NCBI RefSeq assembly: GCF_002261215.1 | Contig: NZ_NEVS01000004.1 | Span: 3,596,001-3,660,000, forward strand | Source: Bordetella genomosp. 11 | GTDB taxonomy: Bacteria; Pseudomonadota; Gammaproteobacteria; Burkholderiales; Burkholderiaceae_B | Length of the DNA stretch: 64,000 nucleotides | Direction: 5' to 3' | Shown here: one piece after another, positions 25,216-34,323 of the stretch | Layout: the number at the start of each line of letters is the position of its first letter | Numbering within the stretch: position 1 is the first letter of the stretch | Position numbers and translations under genes: made by a program | The notes under the pieces: generated by a model | What the model was told of the DNA's origin: nothing | Seen by the model: the letters and a program-made list of their open reading frames with translations, nothing else | The model's database searches: none

Positions 25216-26211
25216 ATGACATCCCCGACCCTACGCCTGCGCGCCGCGCTGGGCATCGCCGCCGCGCTCGCGCTGGCTCCGTTCAGCGGCCATGCCGCCG
25301 ATAGCTATCCGTCCATGCCCGTGCGCCTGATCGTGCCCTACACCGCCGGCGGCGGCGTGGACCTGATCGCGCGCCTGATGGCCGAACGCCTGCACGATAC
25401 GCTGGGCCAATCCATCATCGTGGAGAACAAGCCCGGCGCCAGCGGCATGATCGGCGCCAACTACGTGGCCAAGGCCAAGCCCGACGGCTACACCATCCTC
25501 TTGTCGGCAGCCGGCGAGATCGTGGTGAACCCTTCCCTGTACAAGGAAAAAATGATGTTCGACCCCGCGCGCGAGCTGGCCTCGGTGACGCTGGTCGCGC
25601 GCATTCCCAATGTACTGGTGGTGAATCCGTCGGTGCCGGCGAAGAACACCGCTGAATTGCTGGCGTATGCGAAGTCGCAGCCGGGCAAGCTGACGTTTTC
25701 GTCCAGCGGCATCGGCAACCTCCAGCACGTGTGCGGCGAACTGCTGGATCGCATGGCGGGTGTCGATATCCGCCACATCCCGTACAAAGGCGCGGCGCAG
25801 CAAATCGCCGACGTCGTTGCCCGGCACGTCACCATGACCTTCACCAGCGTGGCCGCCGCCATGCCATTCATCAAGAGCGGGCAGGTCCGCCCCATCGCCG
25901 TGACTTCCGCCCATCGCGTCGAAGCGCTGCCGGATGTGCCGGCGCTGACGGAAACGCCGCAACTGGCCGGCTACGAAGTCGTGAACTGGTTCGGCCTGTT
26001 CGCCCCCGGTGCCACACCCGCGCCCATCCTGGACAAGCTGAACCAGGCCGCGCTCGCGGCGATGCGCGACCCGCGCTTGTTGCAGGCCCTGAAGGACCAG
26101 GGCGCGGAGCCCGCCCCCTCGTCGCGACAGGATTTCGACGCCTTCCGCCGCGCGGAAACGGCGAAGTTCGCCAAGGTGATCGAGCAAACCCACATCACGC
26201 TGCAGGAATAG
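25216..26211 (+). CDS. Bug/TctC-type periplasmic substrate-binding protein
   Basis: A 331-residue extracytoplasmic receptor of the tripartite tricarboxylate transporter (Bug) family. A signal peptide runs to about residue 27 (hydrophobic AALGIAAALALAPFSGHA, cut before ADSYP), followed by the family signature PVRLIVPYTAGGGVDLIARL and ENKPGASGMIGANYVA. The ATG with GAGGAGACC upstream is used; an in-frame GTG nine codons earlier has no site. No TctA/TctB membrane genes are adjacent, the common orphan state in Bordetella-like genomes. Its position after acnA and the lactonase suggests it captures the carboxylate used by them. Confidence 0.9.
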   Translation: MTSPTLRLRAALGIAAALALAPFSGHAADSYPSMPVRLIVPYTAGGGVDLIARLMAERLHDTLGQSIIVENKPGASGMIGANYVAKAKPDGYTILLSAAGEIVVNPSLYKEKMMFDPARELASVTLVARIPNVLVVNPSVPAKNTAELLAYAKSQPGKLTFSSSGIGNLQHVCGELLDRMAGVDIRHIPYKGAAQQIADVVARHVTMTFTSVAAAMPFIKSGQVRPIAVTSAHRVEALPDVPALTETPQLAGYEVVNWFGLFAPGATPAPILDKLNQAALAAMRDPRLLQALKDQGAEPAPSSRQDFDAFRRAETAKFAKVIEQTHITLQE

Positions 26212-26286
26212 CGCCGGCGCCGGCTTGCATGCGTGCGCCGAAGGACTTTCCCGGTGGACGCGGCAGGGGTACGCCGCCCGGCAGCC

Positions 26287-27258
26287 CTACGTGTTTTCGG
26301 CCAGCCACTGTTCCAGCTTTTCCAGCCAGATCGCGTCCACCCGCCTGGCGTTGCCGTCGGAATGGCCGGCGGCGTGCGGCGTGGCGATGACGTTGGGCAT
26401 GTGCCAGAGCGGCGAGGCCGCATCCAGCGGTTCGTGCTCGTAGACATCCAGATAGGCGCCGCCCAGATGCCCTGACCGCAAGGCGGCGATCAGGTCCGCT
26501 TCCACGACGACTTCGCCGCGCGCCACATTGACCAGATGCGCGCCCTTGGGCAGGGCGGCGAGCGCGCGCGCATCGATCAGCCCGCGCGTGCGATCGCTGA
26601 GCGGGCAGGCCAGGATCAGCCAGTCCGCGCGCGGCAACAGCGTGCCGATATCCTCGAAGGCCACGGTCTGCGTGTCGGCGTCGACCGGTTCCGCGCTGCT
26701 GCGTACCACCGCGATCCGCAATCCCAGCAGGCGCAGCACGGCGCCCAGGCGCTGCCCGATGCTTCCCCAGCCGACGATCACCGCGACCTGGCCGGCCAGG
26801 TCGCGCGGCACGGTCAGTTCCGTCGCCTTCAGCCAGCGGCCCTGGCGCTGCGCATCCATCAGGACGTGCATGCGGCGGTTCAGGGCCAGCAGGCCGGCCA
26901 GCGCGGTTTGCATGACGGGCTCGGAATTGGCGCCGGCCGACGCGCTGACCGTGACGCCGCGCGCCTTCAGCTCGGGAAATATCGGCCTGTCCAAACCCGC
27001 GGAATGCACGTGCACCCAGCGCAGGCCCGGCGATGCCCGCAGCGACTCGTAGAAGGCCTCCAGGGACTCCGTCACCTGGTGCTTGGTGGAAGCGCCCGTG
27101 ACGTCGCGCGAGATGAACGCGACATCGATGTCGGCATGCGCGTGACCGAGCGTGGGCTCGGCAAGGCGCAACTCGTATGGGCGGCCATTCATGACCCGCG
27201 CGATGGGCTCGCGCAGGCGGTCGGCGGTATTGCGGGAAAGCAAGATACGTATCGTCAT
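26287..27258 (-). CDS. D-2-hydroxyacid dehydrogenase family protein
   Basis: A 323-residue NAD(P)-dependent D-2-hydroxyacid dehydrogenase. The Rossmann loop is VIVGWGSIGQRLG; the catalytic Arg lies in LVNVARGEVV, the Glu in DVYEHEPLD and the His in IATPHAAGHSDG. The C-terminal length is typical of the glyoxylate/hydroxypyruvate reductase-like group. It is convergent with the Bug gene, with a 75-bp gap. The substrate is unknown; a 2-keto or 2-hydroxy acid linked to the adjacent organic-acid island is possible. Confidence 0.88.
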   Translation of the reverse strand: MTIRILLSRNTADRLREPIARVMNGRPYELRLAEPTLGHAHADIDVAFISRDVTGASTKHQVTESLEAFYESLRASPGLRWVHVHSAGLDRPIFPELKARGVTVSASAGANSEPVMQTALAGLLALNRRMHVLMDAQRQGRWLKATELTVPRDLAGQVAVIVGWGSIGQRLGAVLRLLGLRIAVVRSSAEPVDADTQTVAFEDIGTLLPRADWLILACPLSDRTRGLIDARALAALPKGAHLVNVARGEVVVEADLIAALRSGHLGGAYLDVYEHEPLDAASPLWHMPNVIATPHAAGHSDGNARRVDAIWLEKLEQWLAENT

Positions 27259-27476
27259 GATGACTAGTGTTATGGCACCTATCGTTACCTGGAAGGGCTC
27301 CCCATCCGCCTATCCTTACGCCGGCTGCGGAGCGACCGCGTCGATCACGCCGAGCCGCGCGCGCGGCTGTCGGCAACAGGCTGCGCCGCGGCTACGGGCG
27401 CCGTCATTATCGCGCGAACCCGGCGGGACGCCGGAGCGCCGGACGGTGCAAGGCCATACAGACAGGAGTAATAGCG

Positions 27477-27917
27477 ATGAAGATACGCAACCATGCTGGC
27501 GCGGCGGTGCTCGCGGGCATGCTGATGACGGGGTTCGGCGCGCCCGCGCTGGCCCAGGGGCTGGACCTCAAGGGCGCGCTGGGCGGCCTGGGTGGATTGG
27601 GCGGGGGATCGGGCGCGGACGCCAGCGCGCTGAGTGCCGGCAGCCTGGGCAACGCCGCCGGCATCCTGGAATACTGCATCAAGAACAAGTATTTGCCCGA
27701 TGGCAGCGCCTCGTCGCTGAAGGACCAGTTGATGAGCAAGCTGGGCGGCAGCACCGGCCAGGCCCCGCAGAAAGACAGCGGTTATCTGTCCGGCGCGAAG
27801 GGCATCCTGCAAACCGGTACGGGCAATAGCGTCGACCTGGGTGGCAGCGGCCTGAAAGCCGCCATGGCCGAACAGGCCTGCGACGCGGTCATGCAGCAGG
27901 CCAAATCCTTCCTGTAG
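27477..27917 (+). CDS. DUF2501 family exported protein (YjjA-like)
   Basis: A 146-residue secreted protein. The signal peptide (AAVLAGMLMTGFGAPALAQ) is cut near residue 27, followed by a Gly-rich stretch (GALGGLGGLGGGSG) and the DUF2501 core with the paired cysteines in ILEYCIKNKYL and MAEQACDAVMQQAKSFL. The family includes E. coli YjjA, whose function is unknown. ACAGGAG precedes the ATG. It stands alone between a divergent dehydrogenase gene and a convergent exporter gene. Confidence 0.88.
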   Translation: MKIRNHAGAAVLAGMLMTGFGAPALAQGLDLKGALGGLGGLGGGSGADASALSAGSLGNAAGILEYCIKNKYLPDGSASSLKDQLMSKLGGSTGQAPQKDSGYLSGAKGILQTGTGNSVDLGGSGLKAAMAEQACDAVMQQAKSFL

Positions 27918-27928
27918 CAAGCGCGGCT

Positions 27929-27948
27929 GCCTTGCCCTCGGGGAAGGC
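27929..27948 (+). terminator. Possible terminator after the DUF2501 gene
   Basis: GCCTTGCCC-TC-GGGGAAGGC forms a 9-bp stem with one mismatch 11 bases after the stop codon, between convergent genes. No T-run. Confidence 0.35.
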
Positions 27949-28033
27949 GACGGCGTGATGCCATGCCATCCGCCAGCATCGGCGCTCACCGCGCCATCCA
28001 CGCCGGCAACGACGCCGCGCCCCAGCGCCGCCG

Positions 28034-29425
28034 TCAACGCCCGTGAGTCAGTTCCTTGCCCGCGCCGCGCGGCATGCGCGCGGTAACCGGGATGGAAGCG
28101 GCGGAAAACAATCCCAGTACCAGGAATGCGGGCCAGAAGTCCGTCCAGACGATTTGCGCATGGCCTTGCGCATAATGGGAAAGTTGCAACACGATGCCCG
28201 CCACCGTCACGCCCAGCCCCAGCGACATCTGCTGGATCACGCTGGCCACGCTGGTCGCGCGGCCGACGTCGGCGCTATCGATCTCCGCATAGGCCAGCGC
28301 ATTCAGCGCCGTGAATTGCAGGGACGGGAAAATCCCGCCGAACAGGACGATCACCCAGATCGTCACGCGCGACATCTCCGGATGAAAAATGCCATAGCTG
28401 GCAAGCGCCACGCCCGATAAGGCGGCGTTGACCATCAGCACGGGCCGGAAACCGAAGCGCCGCAGCAGCGGCTGCGCCATCGTCTTCATGAACAGCGCGC
28501 CGAATGCCGAGGCGCAGGTAATCATGCCCGCCTCGAACGGCGTCATGCCCAGCCCTTCCTGCAGGGCCAGCGGCAGCAGGAAAGGCACGGCGCCCAGGCC
28601 GATGCGAAACAGCGAGCCGCCCAGCACGCTCGTGTGGAAGGTGGGAATGCGCAGGAAGCGCAGATCCAGCAAGGGGTTGCGTACCTTGCGCGCATACAGC
28701 ACGTACAGCCCGGAGAACAGCAGCCCCAGCACGCACATCGCCGCCGTCGCGCGATCGCTGACCACATCGCTGCCGACCAGGGACATCCCCAGCATGAACA
28801 GCGAGGCGCCACCCGCGGACAGCACGAACCCCGGCCAATCCAGGTGGCCGGGCTCGGTATCGCGCACATCGTCGATGTGCCGGTTCGTCAGGTAGATGCC
28901 CAGCAGGCCGATGGGCACGTTGATGAAGAACATCAGGCGCCAATGCAGATACGTCGTGATGAAGCCGCCCAGCAAAGGCCCGACGACGGGCCCCAGCAGG
29001 GCCGGTACCGTCAGGTAATTGACGGCGCGCACGAAGTCGGCGCGGGCCACCGAACGAAAGATGATGATGCGCCCGACCGGCACCATCATGGCGCCGCCCA
29101 CGCCCTGCACGAAGCGCGCCAGCACGAAGGTGAACAAAGAGTTGGAGGCCGCGCACAGCAGCGAACCGACGACGAACACGCCGATGGCGGCGCGGAACAC
29201 GGTGCGTGGGCCGAAGCGGTCCGCGACCCACCCGCAGATCGGGATAAAGACACCGAGGCCGACGACATAGCTGGTCACGGCCAGCTTCAAGGTAATGGGA
29301 TCCTGGCCCAGGTCACGCGCCAGCGACGGGAGCGCGGTCACCAGTACGGTCGCGTCGACGTTCTCCATGAACAACGCGCAAGCCACGATAAGCGGGACAA
29401 TGAATGCACCGAGGGCGAGCGGCAT
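28034..29425 (-). CDS. MFS drug-resistance exporter, DHA2 family
   Basis: A 463-residue inner-membrane proton antiporter of the EmrB/QacA-like DHA2 group. The sequence is hydrophobic almost throughout, with 12 to 14 predicted membrane segments. The motif A loop reads GWVADRFGPRTVFR after the second segment, motif C-like ALLGPVVGPLLGGF lies in the fifth, and NVDATVLVTALPSLARDLG at the N terminus is typical of the family (usually Asp-x-x-Ile/Val-Val-Asn). No membrane-fusion protein or regulator is adjacent, so it probably acts alone. Substrate unknown. Confidence 0.88.
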   Translation of the reverse strand: MPLALGAFIVPLIVACALFMENVDATVLVTALPSLARDLGQDPITLKLAVTSYVVGLGVFIPICGWVADRFGPRTVFRAAIGVFVVGSLLCAASNSLFTFVLARFVQGVGGAMMVPVGRIIIFRSVARADFVRAVNYLTVPALLGPVVGPLLGGFITTYLHWRLMFFINVPIGLLGIYLTNRHIDDVRDTEPGHLDWPGFVLSAGGASLFMLGMSLVGSDVVSDRATAAMCVLGLLFSGLYVLYARKVRNPLLDLRFLRIPTFHTSVLGGSLFRIGLGAVPFLLPLALQEGLGMTPFEAGMITCASAFGALFMKTMAQPLLRRFGFRPVLMVNAALSGVALASYGIFHPEMSRVTIWVIVLFGGIFPSLQFTALNALAYAEIDSADVGRATSVASVIQQMSLGLGVTVAGIVLQLSHYAQGHAQIVWTDFWPAFLVLGLFSAASIPVTARMPRGAGKELTHGR

Positions 29426-29518
29426 GGCGGAAGAACGCTGGCGAGTCTGCGATGGGGCGAGATTATGACATCCCCGCTCGCGCCTTTCGTTCAGGATACG
29501 GTCAGCATGGCGCCGGCC

Positions 29519-30148
29519 TCACGCGCCGGTGTGCGCGGCGCGGTGCAAATGGTCGCGCGTGTAGGGCGTGTTCTGCCCCGACAGGGCCAGCGCCAGTGCA
29601 ATCACGACATCGTGCGTGCGCACCTTGGGCGCGACGGAATAGCTGGCCATCGTCGACAGCAGGAAGGCCAGCGCGACGGCGCCCAGGCGCAGGCCCAGCC
29701 GTCCCACGGGCCAGCGCGCCAGCACCACCCCCGACACCGCCGCGCCCACCGCCAGGCCCGATATCACTTCGGAAACGGAATGCGCGCCCAGCACCAGGCG
29801 CGAGACCCCGATCAGGAGCGCGAACAGCGCGCCCGCGCAGGTCAGCAGCATGGCCACGCGGCGCGAGTGGCGGTTGCCGATCGCATAGCCCAGCACCGGA
29901 TACACCGCCGCCGACACCATGGAATGGCCGCTGAACCCGGTGAAGTCGATGGCGGCCCAGCCTATGCCCCACCCCAGGAAGGCCAGCTTGGACACCAGCA
30001 CCACGGTGCCGGCGATCGCCAGCGCCCACAGCCAATGGAACACCGGCGGACGTTCGGACATCGCGACGAACGCCATCGCGACCAGCGCGGCCGGCAAGAC
30101 CAGGCGGGACTCGCCCATGGCGGACACCGCCATCCAGAAACCATGCAT
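29519..30148 (-). CDS. PAP2-superfamily membrane phosphatase with altered motifs
   Basis: A 209-residue integral membrane protein with about five or six hydrophobic segments. Two PAP2 motifs remain: FSGHSM (for PSGH) and SRLVLGAHSVSE (for SR-x5-H-x3-D), with Glu where Asp is usual. The first motif (K-x6-RP) is not evident. PAP2 enzymes dephosphorylate lipid phosphates such as undecaprenyl pyrophosphate. With both catalytic histidines present, activity is possible but uncertain. It lies upstream of the DHA2 exporter gene in the same direction, 93 bp away. Confidence 0.75.
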   Translation of the reverse strand: MHGFWMAVSAMGESRLVLPAALVAMAFVAMSERPPVFHWLWALAIAGTVVLVSKLAFLGWGIGWAAIDFTGFSGHSMVSAAVYPVLGYAIGNRHSRRVAMLLTCAGALFALLIGVSRLVLGAHSVSEVISGLAVGAAVSGVVLARWPVGRLGLRLGAVALAFLLSTMASYSVAPKVRTHDVVIALALALSGQNTPYTRDHLHRAAHTGA

Positions 30149-30190
30149 GCATCACCTTCGGTTCAACTCTCGTCGGCCAGCGCCCCGCGC

Positions 30191-30931
30191 CTACCATCCG
30201 GCCTTGTAGCGCGCATACAGCGCGATCACGTCGCGCACGTACTGCTGGGTTTCCGCATAGGGCGGAATGCCGTCGTACTTCTGCACCGCGCCCTGGCCCG
30301 CATTGTAGGCGGCCAGCGCCAGGTCCAGGCGGCCCGGATACTGGTCGATCAGGCTGCGCAGATGCCGCGAACCCGCGCGCACATTGGTGGCGGGATCCAC
30401 CAGGGCGCGTTCGACGTCCGGATCGCTCAGCAGCGCCGCCGCGGTATCGGGCATCAGCTGCATCAATCCCAGCGCGCCTTTCGGCGACCTGGCGTCCTTG
30501 CGGAACCCCGATTCCACGGCGATCACCGCGCCCAGCAGCGCGCTGTCCAGTCCGTAGTCGGCCGCCGCCTTGGCGATCACGCCGCGATAGTCCTCCAGCC
30601 CGCGATGCGTGCTCAGCGCCACCACCCGCGCGTCATCGGCGCGCGCCACGGCGGCCGCGGCCGGCGCGCCGGCGGACCCGCCCACCAGCACCCGTCGCGC
30701 ACAACCCGGACAGCGGACCGCGGCGCGCGCCTGCGCCCGCTTGTAGTACTTGCCCATGCCCTTGTCGACCGTCATGTTGCGCCAGACGCCAAACGGATCC
30801 TTGTAGCGGTAGGTCTCACCCGCCCGGGCCTGCCCGCCGCCGGCCAGCAGCGCCAGGCAAGCGGCCAAAGCGGCCATGAAAAGCCATCGTCGCCCATCGT
30901 TTCCCTCGGTGGTTCGCCATTGTGTCCTCAT
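30191..30931 (-). CDS. Lytic transglycosylase domain protein (SLT family)
   Basis: Exported peptidoglycan lytic transglycosylase of 246 residues. After a basic N-terminal segment comes a hydrophobic signal sequence (FMAALAACLALLAGG, cut after ARA), then TYRYKDPFGVWRNMT, a CPGC pair near residue 75, and the SLT domain with the catalytic Glu in GAVIAVESGFRKDA, followed by GALGLMQLMPDTA and LALAAYNAGQGAV. The chosen ATG gives a positive n-region; an internal ATG 18 codons later would give a shorter signal. No strong ribosome-binding site is visible at either. It probably acts in the periplasm in wall remodelling. Confidence 0.85.
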   Translation of the reverse strand: MRTQWRTTEGNDGRRWLFMAALAACLALLAGGGQARAGETYRYKDPFGVWRNMTVDKGMGKYYKRAQARAAVRCPGCARRVLVGGSAGAPAAAAVARADDARVVALSTHRGLEDYRGVIAKAAADYGLDSALLGAVIAVESGFRKDARSPKGALGLMQLMPDTAAALLSDPDVERALVDPATNVRAGSRHLRSLIDQYPGRLDLALAAYNAGQGAVQKYDGIPPYAETQQYVRDVIALYARYKAGW

Positions 30932-31128
30932 GGTCGTTGTGCTTGTGCGGCGGCACGCCGCGCAGCCACGGCCCCTGCGGCGCTGTCGCGCCGCCACGTC
31001 TCTGCCCCGGCCCTCGATATTGGGGCAAGGGCCGGCGCCCTGTCTCCCGCCTCGACGCATTACCGCATCGGGCGTAGGCCTCATGCGCATGGACGGCCCC
31101 GCCGTCCGATGCGACCCCTGCCACGGCA

Positions 31129-32529
31129 TCACGCCCGGCGCATAAAGCCTACGTCGCGCGTACCGAAATTCCGCAGATGCGGGAACACGTCGTCCAGGGC
31201 GCCGGCATCGGCGCCGAACCATGCGCCCAGGGTGGCGCCGAACTCTTCCACCGAGGTGCGCGGCAGCAGCCGCCCATGATCCACATATCCCGGCCCCTGG
31301 ATATCCCAGTCGGGCTGCGTGCCGTAGAAGCGGCCGCCGCGCACGGCGCCGCCCAGCACGAAATGATGTCCGCCCCAGCCGTGATCGGACCCATCGCCGT
31401 TCGATACCAGCGTGCGGCCGAATTCCGACGCGGTGAACGTCGTCACGCGGTCGCCCAGGCCCAGGCCGTCCATGGCTTGCTGGAACTGCGCCAGCGCGCC
31501 GCCCAGCTCCGCCAGCAGGCCGGGATGCGTGCCGTTCAGCCCGTCGTGGTTGTCGTAGCCGTTCTGCGAGACGAAAAACACCTGCCGCTTCACGCCCAGC
31601 TCGCGCCGCGCCGCGATCATGCGCGCGACGATCTTCAGCTGCGCGCCCAGCGGCGTGCCGAAGTCGCCGCGCACATCCACACCCTCCAGCGCCGCTCCCA
31701 GCTGCGCATCGGCGCGGATCGAACGCGCCAGGGTGGCGGCGATCTGCTGCTGGAAAAGATGCGGTCCCGGCTGGGTCAGCAGCGAGCGCAACAGATCCGT
31801 GCAGGCGGTCGATCCATAGGTGTCCCGCCGCAGCAGCTCGATGGGTGTCGATCCGGCCGGGCTGACGCGATACGCGGACACATGGCTGCCGGACAGCAAC
31901 AGCGCGGTGCCGCCCGCGGTCACGTTCGCGAACGTGCTGTTGCCGTTGCCCGCGGCGAACAGGTCGGCCAGGCGCCCTCCCCAGCCCGACGCCGCGCCCT
32001 CCGGCGCCAGGCCCTGCCAGTACGACTGCTGATCGTTGTGCGAGAACAGCTTGGGCGGCATGGGCACCTTGCCGCCGATGTACTCGGCCTTGGTCGTCGG
32101 CACCACCATCGGCCCCACATTCAGCTGTACCGCCAGCGCCTCGCGCTCGAACCAGGGCTTCAGGGGCGCAAGCGTCGGCGCCAGCGCATAGACGCGCCCG
32201 CCCGCACCGGCCTCGCGGGGGCGCAGCACCGTGCCGTCCAGCTTGTCGCGCGCCAGCGCGATGTCGGCACGGATGCGGAAGTAGCGCGCATGGCTTTCCG
32301 CATCGTAAGGCACCACGGTGTTATAGGGATCGTTGCCGCCATACAGGAACACGCATACCAGGGCCTTGTAGTCCTCGGCCCCCTGCGCCACGGGCGCGGC
32401 GGCCTGCGCCGCCGCTTCGCCCGCCGCCGCCAGTTTCAGTGCCAGCGGCATCGCGGCGCCCGCCACGCCGACCGCGCCGATGGCCGAGACGCGCCGCACG
32501 AACTCGCGTCGGGAGGGGGATTCCTTCAT
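31129..32529 (-). CDS. DUF1501 family protein with Tat-type signal
   Basis: A 466-residue member of the DUF1501 family, whose fold is related to sulfatases/alkaline phosphatases. The N terminus SRREFVRRVSAIGAVGVAGA looks like a twin-arginine signal, so the protein is likely exported folded. Inside are LVCVFLYGGNDPYNTVVPYD, VFFVSQNGYDNHDGLNG and the near-C-terminal DHGWGGHHFVLGG, all typical of the family and possible metal-binding sites. It is co-transcribed behind the DUF1800 gene, 43 bp away; the two families occur together widely and function is unknown. Confidence 0.88.
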   Translation of the reverse strand: MKESPSRREFVRRVSAIGAVGVAGAAMPLALKLAAAGEAAAQAAAPVAQGAEDYKALVCVFLYGGNDPYNTVVPYDAESHARYFRIRADIALARDKLDGTVLRPREAGAGGRVYALAPTLAPLKPWFEREALAVQLNVGPMVVPTTKAEYIGGKVPMPPKLFSHNDQQSYWQGLAPEGAASGWGGRLADLFAAGNGNSTFANVTAGGTALLLSGSHVSAYRVSPAGSTPIELLRRDTYGSTACTDLLRSLLTQPGPHLFQQQIAATLARSIRADAQLGAALEGVDVRGDFGTPLGAQLKIVARMIAARRELGVKRQVFFVSQNGYDNHDGLNGTHPGLLAELGGALAQFQQAMDGLGLGDRVTTFTASEFGRTLVSNGDGSDHGWGGHHFVLGGAVRGGRFYGTQPDWDIQGPGYVDHGRLLPRTSVEEFGATLGAWFGADAGALDDVFPHLRNFGTRDVGFMRRA

Positions 32530-32572
32530 GGCTGCTCCGCGGGGAAAATAGGCACATCGCGCGGCAAGGAAA

Positions 32573-34147
32573 TCATCGCTGCACCAGGTAGTCGGGTGTC
32601 GCGACCACCAGCGTGATCGCGGCGCGCACGCGGTCGCGCGGCCGTTCGGCGGGGATGGTGGCGACGGCGCGCGCGATTGCCTTCGCGGTCTCCCGATCGA
32701 AGACATCGCCGGCCAGCAGCAGCACGATACGGTCGACCAGCGCTTGCGTATCGCCGGCCACCGCGATTTCGGCGGCGTAGGAAGTCTGCAGGTCTTCCCA
32801 GCCGCGATCGACATAAACCGCCACGAAATTCAGATAGCCGGCCACGCTGGTCTCGTCGGTGATCTGCAGCTCGGGGGCCACCATGCCGCGTTGCGCGACG
32901 GCGCTGCCGGGCGGCGTATAGCGCGGCCGGAAGAAATTGAACACCGAGGCCGACCGCATCGGGCTTTGCGCCAGCCGTATCGTGTTGTCGGTGGTATCGG
33001 GCATGGCCCACTTGCCGTTGACCGACGTCGCGCCGAAGGCCCGCGCCCAGGCGGCGAAGCGGACGATGGGCTCGCGCACCTTGCCCCAGGTGGGCGAGCC
33101 CAGGTCGGGGAAACGCGCCTCCGGATCCAGCAGGATCGCCCGGACAACCGCGCGCAGATTGCCGCGCCGCCCGCGGCCGTCGTCGTCGAATACCGCCGCG
33201 ACACGGCCCACATAGGCGGGACTGGGATTGCTGGTCACCAGGCGCTGGATCAACTGCGTGCCGACGAAGGGGCCCACGTTGGGATGGGCGCACAGGACGT
33301 CCAGGGCCTTGTTCATCGATGCCACGCCACCCGTTCCGGCGGGAATCACGGCACCCAGGAAACGCTTTTCCGACATGGAGTGCAGGGTGGGATTCAGGGC
33401 CATGGGGCGCCGATGAAAGGCGACGTGCTCCTCGCTGCCGTTCAGGTCCCAGCCGGTGAATACCTTGGCCAGACCCCGCACGTCGTCGTTGGTATAGGTT
33501 TCGACAGGTTTGCCGTTGGACAGCTTCAAGGTGCCGTCGGGGTTCAGTTCATACAGGCCGATGGTGAACAGCTGCATGACTTCGCGTGCGTAGTTCTCGT
33601 CCGGTTCCCGTCCGGTGCGCAGGTCTTCCTTTCGGTTGCCGCGATAGGTCAGCATGCAGCCCATCGACAGGTTCAGCGTGACGGCGCCCAGCAGCCCGCG
33701 GAAATCGCCCAGGCCGTGCCCGGCCAGGATGTCCATGAACGACGCCGCGCCGAACAGCGGCCAATTGGCGGTGATGGCCGATACCCCCACCACGAAGATT
33801 TCCGACAGCGCGAACGCGGTGCGGGTGCGGACCTGATCCGGCGCGGAAATGAATTTGCGCCACAGGGTCGATTCCAGCGGGGCATTCAGGCCATTGCCCT
33901 TGTTCTCGGCGTTGTCCGCGCGGATGGACAACAGCCAATCGAAATGGGCCTGCGACGGCGGCATGTCCAGCTGCTCGTCCAGCCAGGCGCCATACCCCAT
34001 GCGCACCACGCGGTCGATCTCGGCCGGGGTGGGGCCGAACGTGGCCTGGGCCAGGAACCTGGATGCCTGGCCGGGCGTGGGACGGGGATAGTCATCGCCC
34101 AGGGTGGCGGGATCCGCGCGCGGCGGACGGGAGGTCGTCACGGACAT
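32573..34147 (-). CDS. DUF1800 family protein
   Basis: A 524-residue member of the DUF1800 family, of unknown function. Characteristic segments are ASRFLAQATFGPTPAEIDRV near the N terminus, ENYAREVMQLFTIGLYELN in the middle and the C-terminal ATPDYLVQR. No signal peptide is evident at the annotated start, although family members are often exported or associated with the envelope. It is first in the pair with the Tat-exported DUF1501 protein. Confidence 0.88.
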   Translation of the reverse strand: MSVTTSRPPRADPATLGDDYPRPTPGQASRFLAQATFGPTPAEIDRVVRMGYGAWLDEQLDMPPSQAHFDWLLSIRADNAENKGNGLNAPLESTLWRKFISAPDQVRTRTAFALSEIFVVGVSAITANWPLFGAASFMDILAGHGLGDFRGLLGAVTLNLSMGCMLTYRGNRKEDLRTGREPDENYAREVMQLFTIGLYELNPDGTLKLSNGKPVETYTNDDVRGLAKVFTGWDLNGSEEHVAFHRRPMALNPTLHSMSEKRFLGAVIPAGTGGVASMNKALDVLCAHPNVGPFVGTQLIQRLVTSNPSPAYVGRVAAVFDDDGRGRRGNLRAVVRAILLDPEARFPDLGSPTWGKVREPIVRFAAWARAFGATSVNGKWAMPDTTDNTIRLAQSPMRSASVFNFFRPRYTPPGSAVAQRGMVAPELQITDETSVAGYLNFVAVYVDRGWEDLQTSYAAEIAVAGDTQALVDRIVLLLAGDVFDRETAKAIARAVATIPAERPRDRVRAAITLVVATPDYLVQR

Positions 34148-34323
34148 GGCGGCATGAAGACTGCGACCCGCCTACCTTAGACGCATCGCAGCATGCCTTC
34201 AATTCGCGCGCTTGGCGTAGGCGCGCGCCTCGTTCTAGGACATAGGCATTAATCCCTTGTGCCTTCCATTGGCGTAGACGACTGTCGTTTACGCCCGGAC
34301 AGCAGTCGGGTCGGAAAACGGAG

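Noticed and set aside
28634..31279. An 881-codon open frame on the plus strand running across the exporter, PAP2 and transglycosylase genes
   Set aside because: It is antisense to three genes with clear family motifs, crosses their intergenic gaps, and has a low-complexity composition.
34148..34323. Possible small gene between the DUF1800 and flavoprotein genes
   Set aside because: The open frames there lack ribosome-binding sites and overlap neighbouring genes; nothing recognisable was found.
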